DNA of 64,000 nt from Bacillus thuringiensis (GTDB lineage Bacteria > Bacillota > Bacilli > Bacillales > Bacillaceae_G). Below are positions 18,410-27,363 of this stretch, piece by piece (the stretch's first letter is position 1; each line of letters starts with the position of its first letter). The stretch is from positions 866,501-930,500 of the forward strand of contig NZ_CP012099.1 of the NCBI RefSeq assembly GCF_001182785.1, read 5' to 3'. The position numbers were made by a program, and so were the translations under genes. Below the pieces are notes generated by a model. The model did no database searches, was not told the origin of the DNA, and saw nothing but the letters and a program-made list of their open reading frames with translations.

Positions 18410-19966
18410 ATGTACATGACGATAGGGAGAATTTTTGATTTATCTGTTGGTAAGTATCCGAATAAAGAGGCGTTAGTGGAACCTGAAAAAAATATTCGCT
18501 GGACATATAAACAGTGGGATGCACAAATAAATAAAACGGCGCACGCTCTATTAGAAGATGGAGTAAGAAAGGGAGATACGGTATCTGTTTACTTATATAA
18601 CTGCCATGAATTTGTAAACGTTTACTTAGCTTGTGCGAAAATTGGTGCAATTTTTAACCCGATTAACTTTCGCTTAAAGGCGAAAGAAGTATCTTATATT
18701 CTTCAGGACGCATCCTCGAAAGTCGTTGTCTTTGAAAAAGCAGTTGAGTCAACTGTTGCTATCATTGAACGAGATTTTCCAAATACATCTTTTTGGTCTA
18801 TAGAAAACGATAAACCTTCCTATGCAAGTTCCTACCATGAAAAAGTGAATGCAGCATCTTCTGAGAAAGTAAATATCGAAATTGATGAAATGGATTTTTG
18901 TTCTATGCTTTATACGAGCGGTACGACAGGTCATCCGAAAGGCGTATTACATCGTCATCGTGAAATGGCTGAGCATAGTATGATTTGTACGTATTTCCTA
19001 AAATATAATAGAGATAGTGTTGGGCTTGTTGTTGCGCCTTTATATCACTGTGGTGAATTAAATGCCGGAATCATACCACGCATTCAAGTTGGCGGAAAGA
19101 ATGTCATTTTGCATCATTTTGATACAGACACAGTATTACATACGATTCAAGAAGAAAAGATTACGACGTTCTTTGCAGCACCGACGATGTGGAATATGTT
19201 GTTGCAAAAAGATTTAACTCAGTATGATTTAACTTCAATGAAAATCGGTATATATGGCGGAGCGGCAATGGCACCGGCGTTAGTGAAGGAATGTAAAGAA
19301 CGTCTTTATATTGATCTTGTTCAAATATACGGAATGACAGAAATGGGACCAGTTGTTGCGTTTCTCGTAGAGGAGGATCAAATTACGAAAGCTGGTTCAG
19401 CAGGCACGCCATGCTTTAGCCATGAAGTTCGTATTGTGAAGCCGAACGAGGAGGCACCGGCAGAACCAGATGATGTATTACCTCCTTATGAAGTGGGAGA
19501 AATTATTTTGCGCGGTCCAACTATGATGGCTGGCTATCATAATCGTGAAGAGGCGAATAAAAAATCGATGTATAAAGGATGGTATCATTCTGGTGATTTA
19601 GGATACTTCGATAAGGATGGTTATTTATTCGTTGCAGATCGCGTTGATGATATGGTAATTAGCGGTGGTGTAAATATTTACCCTCGCGAAATTGAAGATT
19701 TCCTTCATAGTCATCCCGGTATATTAGATGTGGCGGTACTTGGTGAGCCAGATGAATTATGGGGAGAGCGTGTGGTGGCAGTTATTGTGAAGAAAGATGA
19801 AACAATAACAGAAGCTGATTTAGAAACGTATTGCAAAGAAAGTGACGAATTAGCAGATTATAAGCGTCCGCGTCATTATTTATTTGTAGATGAACTTCCG
19901 CGTAATGCGAGCGGGAAGTTGCAGAAGTTTGTGCTGAGGGAGTCGTTGAAAGGGACAAAAAAATAG
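18410..19966 (+). CDS. AMP-dependent acyl-CoA synthetase/ligase
   Basis: A 518-residue member of the ANL superfamily that would activate a carboxylic acid (probably a fatty acid) to its CoA ester with ATP. The P-loop-like motif YTSGTTGHPKGV, the IYGMTEMGP motif, the GWYHSGDLGYFDKDGY motif and the C-terminal catalytic Lys in PRNASGKLQK are all present. ATG start eleven bases after AAAGGGGG. It is monocistronic, ending in a terminator that overlaps its stop codon. Substrate length cannot be told from sequence. Confidence 0.87.
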   Translation: MYMTIGRIFDLSVGKYPNKEALVEPEKNIRWTYKQWDAQINKTAHALLEDGVRKGDTVSVYLYNCHEFVNVYLACAKIGAIFNPINFRLKAKEVSYILQDASSKVVVFEKAVESTVAIIERDFPNTSFWSIENDKPSYASSYHEKVNAASSEKVNIEIDEMDFCSMLYTSGTTGHPKGVLHRHREMAEHSMICTYFLKYNRDSVGLVVAPLYHCGELNAGIIPRIQVGGKNVILHHFDTDTVLHTIQEEKITTFFAAPTMWNMLLQKDLTQYDLTSMKIGIYGGAAMAPALVKECKERLYIDLVQIYGMTEMGPVVAFLVEEDQITKAGSAGTPCFSHEVRIVKPNEEAPAEPDDVLPPYEVGEIILRGPTMMAGYHNREEANKKSMYKGWYHSGDLGYFDKDGYLFVADRVDDMVISGGVNIYPREIEDFLHSHPGILDVAVLGEPDELWGERVVAVIVKKDETITEADLETYCKESDELADYKRPRHYLFVDELPRNASGKLQKFVLRESLKGTKK

Positions 19967-19995
19967 AAAGTGGGGGATACCCACTTTCTATTTTT
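19959..19995. terminator. Bidirectional terminator
   Basis: A 16-bp perfect stem (19959-19974 and 19980-19995) with a 5-base loop contains the acyl-CoA ligase stop codon in its left arm and abuts the stop of the minus-strand gene on its right. Confidence 0.9.
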
Positions 19996-20458
19996 ATTTG
20001 CGTGAAAAACCTTCTTCATCAAGGTATTCCGCAGCTTCTGGATAAGAGTTGAATGTACCGTCTAAGTTTACACCAGCGTATACGTTCCACATGTCATCCT
20101 CTGAAATAAGAGTAAGAATATGACCATCTTCGTTCTGCCATTCTTCTTCTTTTGCAGGTTCTACAGGTGCTACTACTTCTTCTTGTGATAGAAGGTCAAT
20201 TGATTTCTCAATTACTGAACGTAACTCTTCTGCTGAAAACTCACGGATGTTAACCATACCCTTATCATCCGTTTTGTAACCTTTAATACCGCTTGCATAC
20301 ACAAATCCATTTCCATTTGGGTGTAAATGAAATACAACGTTCTTTTTATCTAAACGACTTTCTTCAAAGTGGAAGTTTACACGTTTTAATGATACGTTCT
20401 TTCTTTCTAGTTCTGGGAAAGATTCAATAATCGATAATTTTTCTTCAAAAGTTAGCAT
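19994..20458 (-). CDS. Conserved hypothetical protein (154 aa)
   Basis: A soluble, acidic protein with a good start (ATG after GGAGGCACT). The N-terminal half contains VSLKRVNFHFEESR and NVVFHLHPNGNGFVYASG; an acidic Pro/Glu linker (EEVVAPVEPAKEEEW) separates it from a small C-terminal domain with NVYAGVNLDGTFNSYPEAAEYL. I do not recognise the family. No signal peptide or membrane helix is seen. It stands alone, sharing a bidirectional terminator with the acyl-CoA ligase. Confidence 0.7.
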   Translation of the reverse strand: MLTFEEKLSIIESFPELERKNVSLKRVNFHFEESRLDKKNVVFHLHPNGNGFVYASGIKGYKTDDKGMVNIREFSAEELRSVIEKSIDLLSQEEVVAPVEPAKEEEWQNEDGHILTLISEDDMWNVYAGVNLDGTFNSYPEAAEYLDEEGFSRK

Positions 20459-20645
20459 AGTGCCTCCAAGTATATAGTAAAAGATTTAATTTGTTCATTA
20501 TAGCATAGTTGCAATTGTTTCCAAAGATAAGGGGGAAACTTTTCATTGAATACCTTTCCGTCACGAGAATGTAAAAAGTGAGCTAACGAATATATCTTTT
20601 TAGGTGTACAATGGAACATGGACTTTATACAAAGGTGGTTTTTTT

Positions 20646-22115
20646 ATGTTTCAAAAAATAGCAAAGGAATGTTTAGCAGGATTTACTGTTGCGATCGTTG
20701 CGTTACCACTTGCGATTGCATTTGGTATTGCTGCGACAGGAACGTCTGAGGGAGCGCTTGTTGGATTGTATGGTGCGATTTTTGCAGGTTTATTCGCAGC
20801 GTTATTTGGCGGGACACCTGGGCAAGTAACGGGGCCAACTGGACCAATTACCGTTATCGCAACAGGAGTTATTGCGACGCACGGGTTAGAGGCAAGTTTT
20901 ATTGCCTTTATGATGGCAGGGTTATTTCAAATTTTATTCGGTGTATGTAAGCTCGGTTCTTACGTTCGATATATTCCGTATCCTGTCGTTTCAGGATTTA
21001 TGAATGGTATTGCATTAATCATTATTTTAGGCGAAATAAAGCACGTACAAAATAGTTTTCTACTTGTTGTGTTAACAATTATTGTAATGATTGTTTCTGG
21101 TAAATGGATTAAGGCGATTCCGTCTAGTTTAGTAGCACTAGTCGGTGTGACAGCTTTACTACCTTTATTTTCTTCTCTACTCGAAGGACTTACAGTAAAT
21201 TTACCGATTATCGGAAATCTTTCATTAAATAAAGTAATTGAAAAGATTGGAACCATTCCAGAAGCGATGCCTACGCTTCATATTCCATCTTTAAGTGGAA
21301 CAGGAATAGCAGCACTTATTTTACCAGCGCTTAGTATTGCTTTATTAGGATCGATTGACTCGTTGTTAACATCGGTCGTAATGGATAATGTGACAGGTAC
21401 ACGTCATAAAAGTAATAAAGAGCTCGTTGGACAAGGTATCGGTAATATGATGAGCGGATTGTTTGGCGGATTAGCAGGTGCAGGTGCGACTGTAAGGTCT
21501 ATCGTGAATATAAGAAGTGGCGGTAAAACGGCACTTTCGGCGTGTATGCATAGTGTTATCTTATTCATTTTTATTATGGGGCTTGGTTCGGTCGTACAAT
21601 ATATTCCACTTGCTGTACTATCAGGTATTTTAATTTTAACTGGTATTGGAATGTTCGATTGGGAAAGCATGAAAAAGATGCATGTCGCTCCTAAAGGTGA
21701 TGTCGTTGTTATGCTCGTAACGATGATTGTGACGGTGAAGTTCGATTTAATGATTGCTGTTGCATTCGGTATTATTCTTTCGTTCATCATATATATGGTG
21801 AAATGTAAAGAACGTAAAACTTCTATCGTAAAAGAAAGAGAAGAAACGTATACGATTCAAGGACCGCTCTCTTTCTTATCAGTAGATCGTATTTTCTCTA
21901 CTTTACAAGATGTGAAGTCACCGGTTGTTTTACGTATGAAAGATGTGCGTTATATGGATGTATCAGGAGCTATGGCATTATTAAATTTTGTTGAGCAATC
22001 AAATAAAGCAGGGGCAAGTGTAAAGCTTGAGCAAGTACACCCGAGTATTGAAAAAACAATCGTAGTAATGGCGAACGATGAACAGAAAGAACAATTGAAG
22101 ATCTTAAGTGTTTAG
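20646..22115 (+). CDS. SulP-family inorganic anion transporter with STAS domain
   Basis: A 489-residue membrane protein. About a dozen hydrophobic helices (residues of about 10-385) carry the SulP signature GGTPGQVTGPTGPITV and the GLAGAGATVRSIVNIRSGG region. A C-terminal STAS domain (about 405-489, with RYMDVSGAMALLNFVEQS) follows. Such proteins import sulfate, bicarbonate or other anions; the ion here is unknown. I start at the ATG at 20646 after AAAGGTGG because the upstream extension is unconserved. It is monocistronic with a hairpin downstream. Confidence 0.87.
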   Translation: MFQKIAKECLAGFTVAIVALPLAIAFGIAATGTSEGALVGLYGAIFAGLFAALFGGTPGQVTGPTGPITVIATGVIATHGLEASFIAFMMAGLFQILFGVCKLGSYVRYIPYPVVSGFMNGIALIIILGEIKHVQNSFLLVVLTIIVMIVSGKWIKAIPSSLVALVGVTALLPLFSSLLEGLTVNLPIIGNLSLNKVIEKIGTIPEAMPTLHIPSLSGTGIAALILPALSIALLGSIDSLLTSVVMDNVTGTRHKSNKELVGQGIGNMMSGLFGGLAGAGATVRSIVNIRSGGKTALSACMHSVILFIFIMGLGSVVQYIPLAVLSGILILTGIGMFDWESMKKMHVAPKGDVVVMLVTMIVTVKFDLMIAVAFGIILSFIIYMVKCKERKTSIVKEREETYTIQGPLSFLSVDRIFSTLQDVKSPVVLRMKDVRYMDVSGAMALLNFVEQSNKAGASVKLEQVHPSIEKTIVVMANDEQKEQLKILSV

Positions 22116-22125
22116 ATGGTAATTA

Positions 22126-22180
22126 GAATATCTCACAATTTTACATACATTATAATGTAGAGTTGTGGGATATTCTTATA
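22126..22180 (+). terminator. Long-loop hairpin, probable terminator after the SulP gene
   Basis: GAATATCTCACAA (22126-22138) pairs with TTGTGGGATATTC (22163-22175) with one wobble. An inner TACATTATAATGTA can form a second hairpin in the loop. The following tract is only moderately T-rich. Confidence 0.55.
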
Positions 22181-22445
22181 ATGTTTTTAGTAATATGTAC
22201 TGCAGTGATAGAGAAGAGCTCTTTTTGAGTAACGAAAATAGTTATAATGTGTACATATAATGGAAGGAATTAGAAATTAGAGTGTGGAGAGATAGGCGTG
22301 AATTGGTTCTCTTTTCTATTTTGTAAAAAAAACCAAGTATTCAACCTATAATAAATTTGTTATGATAACCAATGGGATAAAGTGAATTCCTATCGTTTAA
22401 AACAATATGTTTGAGAGTATATGTATAAAAGAAAAGAGAAAAAAT
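22181..22445. other. Intergenic region before csaA
   Basis: AT-rich sequence with no open frame I would support and no clear promoter. It includes GAAGAGCTCTTTTTG, a short palindrome with a T-run that might be a weak terminator, and only a weak ribosome site (AAAAGAGAAAA) before csaA. Confidence 0.3.
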
Positions 22446-23966
22446 ATGAATAAAACATTTGTAAAAGGAGCAGCGATTTTAACAATTACAACTTTTTTGT
22501 CGAAATTGCTTGGTAGTTTTTTTCAAATTCCATTACAAAATATTGCAGGAGATGAAGTGCTCGGTATTTTCCGCCTTGTTTTTCCTGTATATATGATTGC
22601 TCTTACATTATCGGTAGCCGGAGTTCCACTTGCAATTTCGAAACTAATTGCAGAGTTGAACGAAAAAAATAAGCAAAAGGAAATTGCGAAATTATTTAAA
22701 TCAGCGTCAATTATAGGGATAGCATTTGGCGTTTTCGGCTGTTTAGTCATTGTATTATTTTCTATTGAAATTGCAAATATGCTTGGTGGACAAGAAACTA
22801 GAATGCCGTTGCTTATTACTTCATTAGCGTTACTCATTGCGCCATACATGGCGGTTTATAGAGGGTATTTTCAAGGTTTCGGTGATATGAAACCAACAGG
22901 GGTATCACAGGTCATTGAGCAATTTGTACGTGTGTTTTTTATGTTAATAATTGCTTACATACTAGTATCACGGGATAAGAGTAATACTGTTATTACTAGT
23001 GGTGCGATGGTTGGCTCTTTTCTTGGAGTCATTAGTTCGCTTATATATTTGCGTATAAAATATAATAGAAGTCCATACTACAATAAAAGCAATTCCTATT
23101 CACTCCGAGATTTAAGAGAAAACGGCAAAAAGATATTGCGGGTATCGATCCCAATCGCTATCGGAGCTTTATCAATGCCACTTTTAAATTTAGTAGACTC
23201 GCTTACAATACCGCATGTATTACAAGGATCATCAACAGAAATTCAAGAACAATTTGGAATATACAGTCGCGGTTTTGCATTCACGCAAATAATTGTTATT
23301 TTTGCAAGCGCAATTGTATTTCCGTTAATACCACTCTTAACTTCCGCATTGGCCAAAAGAGATATAAATTTGGCGAAAATAACAATTCAAAATACAAATC
23401 GACTAGCGCATGTTTTGACAGCACCGTTAACAATATGGTTGATGGCATTAACAGTACCGTTAAATGTCGGATTGTTCACAGACGTAAAAGGCAGTAGTAT
23501 GTTAACAGTGATGATTGGCAGTTCGTATTTTACTGCGGTTATGGTATTATCAATAGGTGTTTTACAGGGGATTAATCGTTCTGCACAAGCTGCATGGATT
23601 GTTATTGGTGCGAGTTGTGTGAAAGTCGTGTTAAACATGATGTTAGTGGAGAAGTTTGGCATAGATGGAGCGGCGTATAGTACATTAATTACTTACGTAT
23701 TGATTTGTATTGTAAATCATTTGTATATTCGAAGCTATATTGCCTATTCTATTCATTTAAAAAGCTTTTTTGGTGTGCTAGCAATAGCATGTATTTTGGG
23801 ACTAGGATTGTATGAATTATGTAATGTGATAGATGTTACATCTTCAAGAATTATGACGTTATTATTCAGTGGTATAGCATTAAGTATTACAACCATTTTG
23901 TATGGTGTATGTGCTTTGAAATTAAAATGGGTATCAATAAACAAAATACCATTTTTGAAAAAATAA
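22446..23966 (+). CDS. csaA: Polysaccharide flippase (MATE/MOP superfamily), CsaA-like
   Basis: A 506-residue integral membrane protein with 12-14 helices, of the polysaccharide-exporter type of the MOP superfamily. N-terminal KGAAILTITTFLSKLLGS and the later DSLTIPHVLQ region are typical. It would flip lipid-linked wall polymer units across the membrane. Its position directly before csaB is that of csaA in the B. anthracis S-layer-anchoring locus, which is the main basis for the symbol. The ATG at 22446 is the conserved start although its ribosome site is weak. A 143-base gap separates it from csaB. Confidence 0.85.
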   Translation: MNKTFVKGAAILTITTFLSKLLGSFFQIPLQNIAGDEVLGIFRLVFPVYMIALTLSVAGVPLAISKLIAELNEKNKQKEIAKLFKSASIIGIAFGVFGCLVIVLFSIEIANMLGGQETRMPLLITSLALLIAPYMAVYRGYFQGFGDMKPTGVSQVIEQFVRVFFMLIIAYILVSRDKSNTVITSGAMVGSFLGVISSLIYLRIKYNRSPYYNKSNSYSLRDLRENGKKILRVSIPIAIGALSMPLLNLVDSLTIPHVLQGSSTEIQEQFGIYSRGFAFTQIIVIFASAIVFPLIPLLTSALAKRDINLAKITIQNTNRLAHVLTAPLTIWLMALTVPLNVGLFTDVKGSSMLTVMIGSSYFTAVMVLSIGVLQGINRSAQAAWIVIGASCVKVVLNMMLVEKFGIDGAAYSTLITYVLICIVNHLYIRSYIAYSIHLKSFFGVLAIACILGLGLYELCNVIDVTSSRIMTLLFSGIALSITTILYGVCALKLKWVSINKIPFLKK

Positions 23967-24109
23967 ATATAGAAATTTAATTTTTTATTATAATTCATAT
24001 GAACTGATAAAGAGGAAACTATGTAGGGTATCAAGTGTTTAGGTAAGGAATGGGTACTAGTTTATGTTAGATGAAATAAACGGTTACCTAGTTTTGGAGG
24101 AGATTTAGG

Positions 24110-25198
24110 GTGCGTTTAGTCTTATCAGGATATTATGGTTTTTATAATGTTGGAGACGAGGCGATTCTACAATCAATTATTGAATCGTTAAGTAAAGAGA
24201 ACCCGGATATAGAACTAGTAGTACTATCAAATGATTCTAAATATACAAAGGAAATGTATGGTGTAGAATCGGTAGATCGCTGGGATATAAAAGCTGTTTA
24301 TCATGCGATCAAAAACAGTGATGGAGTTATTAGTGGTGGCGGGAGCCTTCTTCAAGATCAGACAAGTACGAAGAGTATTCTATATTATACGGGTATTATG
24401 GGACTCGCTCGATTATTAAAAAAGCCGTATTATATTTATTCACAAGGAATAGGTCCAATTACAAAAGGATATAATCGTCTATTAGTAAAATGGAACTTGT
24501 CAAAAGCTTCCTATGTATCAGTTCGAGATGAGGATTCGTTTTTATATTTAAAAGGAATTGGCATAAAAAACGATATTGAAATTGTTCCAGACCCTGTTTT
24601 AACATGGAAACGGACAAAACAATCGGATTGGTTGCAAAAGCATTCGATACATGGAAAAGTAATCGCGGTTAGTGTGCGTTATTGGAATGCAAAAGAAGAT
24701 TATATAAAAAAATTAGCTGCGGCATTAAAAAAATTAAAGCAAGAAGGATACCAAATCCTATTTGTTCCAATGCATGAGCCATTTGATCAAAAAGCTTCGC
24801 GTGAAGTAGTAGACTTAATGGGAGAAGAGACGTATATGCTTCCATATAAAATGGATATCGACGAGAAAATATTCATTTTATCACAATGTTCATTACTAAT
24901 TGGTATGCGTCTTCATGCACTAGTTTTTTCTGCTGTAGCCAAAACTCCAATGGTCGGGATTTCATACGATCCGAAAATTGATTCGTTTTTAAGTCAAGTG
25001 AATCAGCCAGTTATAGGAAGTGTGGATGGCGAATGGAGTGCTGAGTATTTATATGAAATTGCGAAAAAGCAATTAATGCAACAAGGAACTGTGCAGCAAG
25101 AGCTACAATTAACAATAGATGAGCTTCGGTTGCAAGGCAAACAGGCAACAAAGAAACTCATTGATCATATGGAAAAAGGCACTTTATTAAAAAAGTAA
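24110..25198 (+). CDS. csaB: Polysaccharide pyruvyl transferase CsaB
   Basis: Transfers pyruvate from phosphoenolpyruvate to the secondary cell-wall polysaccharide, creating the ketal that SLH domains recognise. The 362-residue protein shows the family's N-terminal GYYGFYNVGDEAILQSII, ISGGGSLLQD and IYSQGIGPI motifs and a C-terminal IGMRLHALVFSA glycosyltransferase-B-like motif with the conserved His. GTG start after GGAGGAGATT. It follows csaA, and SLH proteins are encoded nearby on both sides (14689, 25346, 32477), which matches its role in anchoring them. The stop codon lies in the terminator's right arm. Confidence 0.94.
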   Translation: MRLVLSGYYGFYNVGDEAILQSIIESLSKENPDIELVVLSNDSKYTKEMYGVESVDRWDIKAVYHAIKNSDGVISGGGSLLQDQTSTKSILYYTGIMGLARLLKKPYYIYSQGIGPITKGYNRLLVKWNLSKASYVSVRDEDSFLYLKGIGIKNDIEIVPDPVLTWKRTKQSDWLQKHSIHGKVIAVSVRYWNAKEDYIKKLAAALKKLKQEGYQILFVPMHEPFDQKASREVVDLMGEETYMLPYKMDIDEKIFILSQCSLLIGMRLHALVFSAVAKTPMVGISYDPKIDSFLSQVNQPVIGSVDGEWSAEYLYEIAKKQLMQQGTVQQELQLTIDELRLQGKQATKKLIDHMEKGTLLKK

Positions 25199-25214
25199 AG
25201 TGTCTTTTATTTTG
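25174..25214 (+). terminator. Terminator overlapping the csaB stop
   Basis: AAAAGGCACTTTA (25174-25186) pairs with TAAAGTGTCTTTT (25196-25208), and the tail is T-rich. The csaB stop TAA is inside the right arm. Confidence 0.75.
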
Positions 25215-25345
25215 TTTTGAATGTAATGAAAATTCTAATTACAAAAACGTTTTATTTTAATTCCTATTTATTATGCTAAAATGATTGCGATTATTATATA
25301 ATCAAATTTGTGATAATAAATTCGTAGATTACGAGGAGGATAACC

Positions 25346-27208
25346 TTGAAGACTTTTTCAAAAGGTATAACAGCAGTGGCATTAACGGGATCATTACTTT
25401 TAACTCCTATTTCAAGCTATGCGGCAAATGATGATATTACAGGACATATGTTTGAGACGCATATGCGTTCACTTATTACTAAAGGAGTTTTAATGGGGTA
25501 TGGAGACAATGTATATGCGCCTGATAAATTAGTAACAAGAGCAGAGTTTGCTACATTCATAGCAAGGTCTTTAAATTTACCGAAAGCTGATTCGAATTTC
25601 GAGGATGTGCCGAAGACTTACGGTTTATATGATGGTGTAAGTAGAGCATATGGAGCGAAAATTATTAATGGTCGTACGAACGAGACATTCTCACCAAATG
25701 ATGTGATTACACGTGAAGAAATGTCGATAATGGTAAAGCGAGCGTTAGACTATAAAAATATTAAAATAGCTGTAAGTCCGCTTACCTTTACTGATAAAGA
25801 TAGTATTAACTATAAAGAGCATGTACAAGTTATGGTGGCTACTCAAATTATTAAAGGGTATCCAGAAGATAATACATTTAGACCACATTTATCAGCTACA
25901 AGAGGTATGGCTTCAGCTATGTTGGACCGTATGCTTCAGACGATTGAAAAAAATGGAAATGGCAATCCTGTAGAAAATAAGAAATATGTCGTGACAAATG
26001 TAAGAGAAAACGGAACAGAGCAAGAAGTAGAGCGCTATAACACGTATAAAGAAGCGGTTACGGCTGCTCAAAATAAAGGTATGAATGCGGTAAAATACGA
26101 GAACGAATTTTTATGGATTAAAGATGGTTTTGCAAGTGCGAAAAGAATAACTGGGCAAAACATCATTAATATTTATGATGAGAATTTGTCAACAGTATAT
26201 ACGTATATTCAGTATGGAACAGAATTGAAAGTGTTAGAAGTTGGCGAAGATCGTGTGAAAGTTCAAGTTTCTGGTTTGACAGGTTATGTGAAGAAGAATG
26301 AAATCACTTTAATTCCTACAAATGAAATGAAACAATCGTCTTATTATGTGAAATCAGATGGATATTTATACCATAAATATTATACATATAATACAAGTTC
26401 ACCTGGATATACAGAATTTAGATATGGTGTGGCACCTTCTTTCATGAAGCAAGGACAACAAATGTATAGTGTAGATGGAAAAACATTTGGAGACGAAACT
26501 TTCTATCAATATTTCAATTATTTATCATTACGTTCGAAAACAGATTATACAGCTGAACAACTAGATAGTTATGTGAAATCGATTAAGCCAGATTCTCCAT
26601 TAATTGGTTTAGGAAAGAAATTTAAAGAAGTAGAAAGCAAGTATAATGTAAATGCATTATTCTTATATTCATTAGCAATTCATGAAAGTTATTATGGAAC
26701 AAGCGCTCTTGCAAAAGACAAAAATAATTTATTTGGTTTAAAAGCAACAGACGATAGTCCATATGGTAACGGAGAAGCATTCAATTCAAAAGAAGATTGT
26801 ATTGAACATGCAGCAAAATTATACATGAATGAAGGATATTTAAATCCAGGACATTGGCGTTATACAGCAACATATACAGGTGATAAGGCTGCTGGTTTAA
26901 ATGCGAAATATGCATCTGATGCGAACTGGGGTAAAAAAGTAGCGGGGCATATGAACCGTTTTGATTCTTATTTAGGTAAAAAAGAATACAACAAGTATAA
27001 ACTTGCACGTGTGATGAATAACGTGGAAGTGAAAAAGAATCCTAGTATATCAAATGAGCGACTGTATCGTTTAAATACAAATGCAGTTGTCACAGTTACT
27101 GGTGAAGAAATAATAAATGGAAAAGCGTGGGTTAAAGTTATTTCAGATAATCCTACTGTAACAGAAGCGTATATTGCAAAAGAAAGCTTAGAGTACGTAA
27201 AACATTAA
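25346..27208 (+). CDS. SLH-domain endo-beta-N-acetylglucosaminidase (GH73-like)
   Basis: A 620-residue secreted glucosaminidase. A signal peptide (cleavage near SSYAA) is followed by three SLH repeats (about 30-205; TRAEFATFIARSL, TREEMSIMVKRAL, TRGMASAMLDRML). SH3-like segments (about 270-330) come next, then a glucosaminidase domain (about 400-560) with the catalytic-Glu motif AIHESYYGTSALAK and NLFGLKATDDSPYGN. A final SH3-like stretch ends the protein. The architecture resembles BslO of B. anthracis, which separates chained cells at septa. ATG/TTG choice: the TTG at 25346 lies nine bases after GAGGAGG. It sits where sap/eag follow csaB in B. anthracis. Confidence 0.9.
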   Translation: MKTFSKGITAVALTGSLLLTPISSYAANDDITGHMFETHMRSLITKGVLMGYGDNVYAPDKLVTRAEFATFIARSLNLPKADSNFEDVPKTYGLYDGVSRAYGAKIINGRTNETFSPNDVITREEMSIMVKRALDYKNIKIAVSPLTFTDKDSINYKEHVQVMVATQIIKGYPEDNTFRPHLSATRGMASAMLDRMLQTIEKNGNGNPVENKKYVVTNVRENGTEQEVERYNTYKEAVTAAQNKGMNAVKYENEFLWIKDGFASAKRITGQNIINIYDENLSTVYTYIQYGTELKVLEVGEDRVKVQVSGLTGYVKKNEITLIPTNEMKQSSYYVKSDGYLYHKYYTYNTSSPGYTEFRYGVAPSFMKQGQQMYSVDGKTFGDETFYQYFNYLSLRSKTDYTAEQLDSYVKSIKPDSPLIGLGKKFKEVESKYNVNALFLYSLAIHESYYGTSALAKDKNNLFGLKATDDSPYGNGEAFNSKEDCIEHAAKLYMNEGYLNPGHWRYTATYTGDKAAGLNAKYASDANWGKKVAGHMNRFDSYLGKKEYNKYKLARVMNNVEVKKNPSISNERLYRLNTNAVVTVTGEEIINGKAWVKVISDNPTVTEAYIAKESLEYVKH

Positions 27209-27214
27209 TTAAAT

Positions 27215-27257
27215 AAAAAAGAAGGTGCTACTAATATTTCGTAGCACCTTCTTTTTT
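27215..27257 (+). terminator. Terminator after the SLH glucosaminidase
   Basis: A perfect 17-bp stem (27215-27231 and 27241-27257) with a 9-base loop. Its terminal T residues overlap the first TTTAT of a bcr1-like element. Confidence 0.9.
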
Positions 27258-27363
27258 ATCCCGCTATTTGCCGGGCAGTAATCCCCCACCTCAAAATTCA
27301 GTGGAGGCAAGGAAGTTAGGTGGGGGATGAACAAAACCCCCACTGATTAAAGTTTCACTTTAT
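27255..27363 (+). repeat. bcr1-like element, internally deleted (109 bp)
   Basis: Bounded by TTTAT at 27255-27259 and 27359-27363. It carries the CCCGCTATTTGCCGGGCAGT start and the ACTGATTAAAGTTTCAC end, but lacks about 50 bases of the centre present at 28852-29010. The junction falls at a GTGGGGAT direct repeat. The left TTTAT lies in a terminator T-tract and the right one contains the stop codon of the next minus-strand gene. Confidence 0.85.
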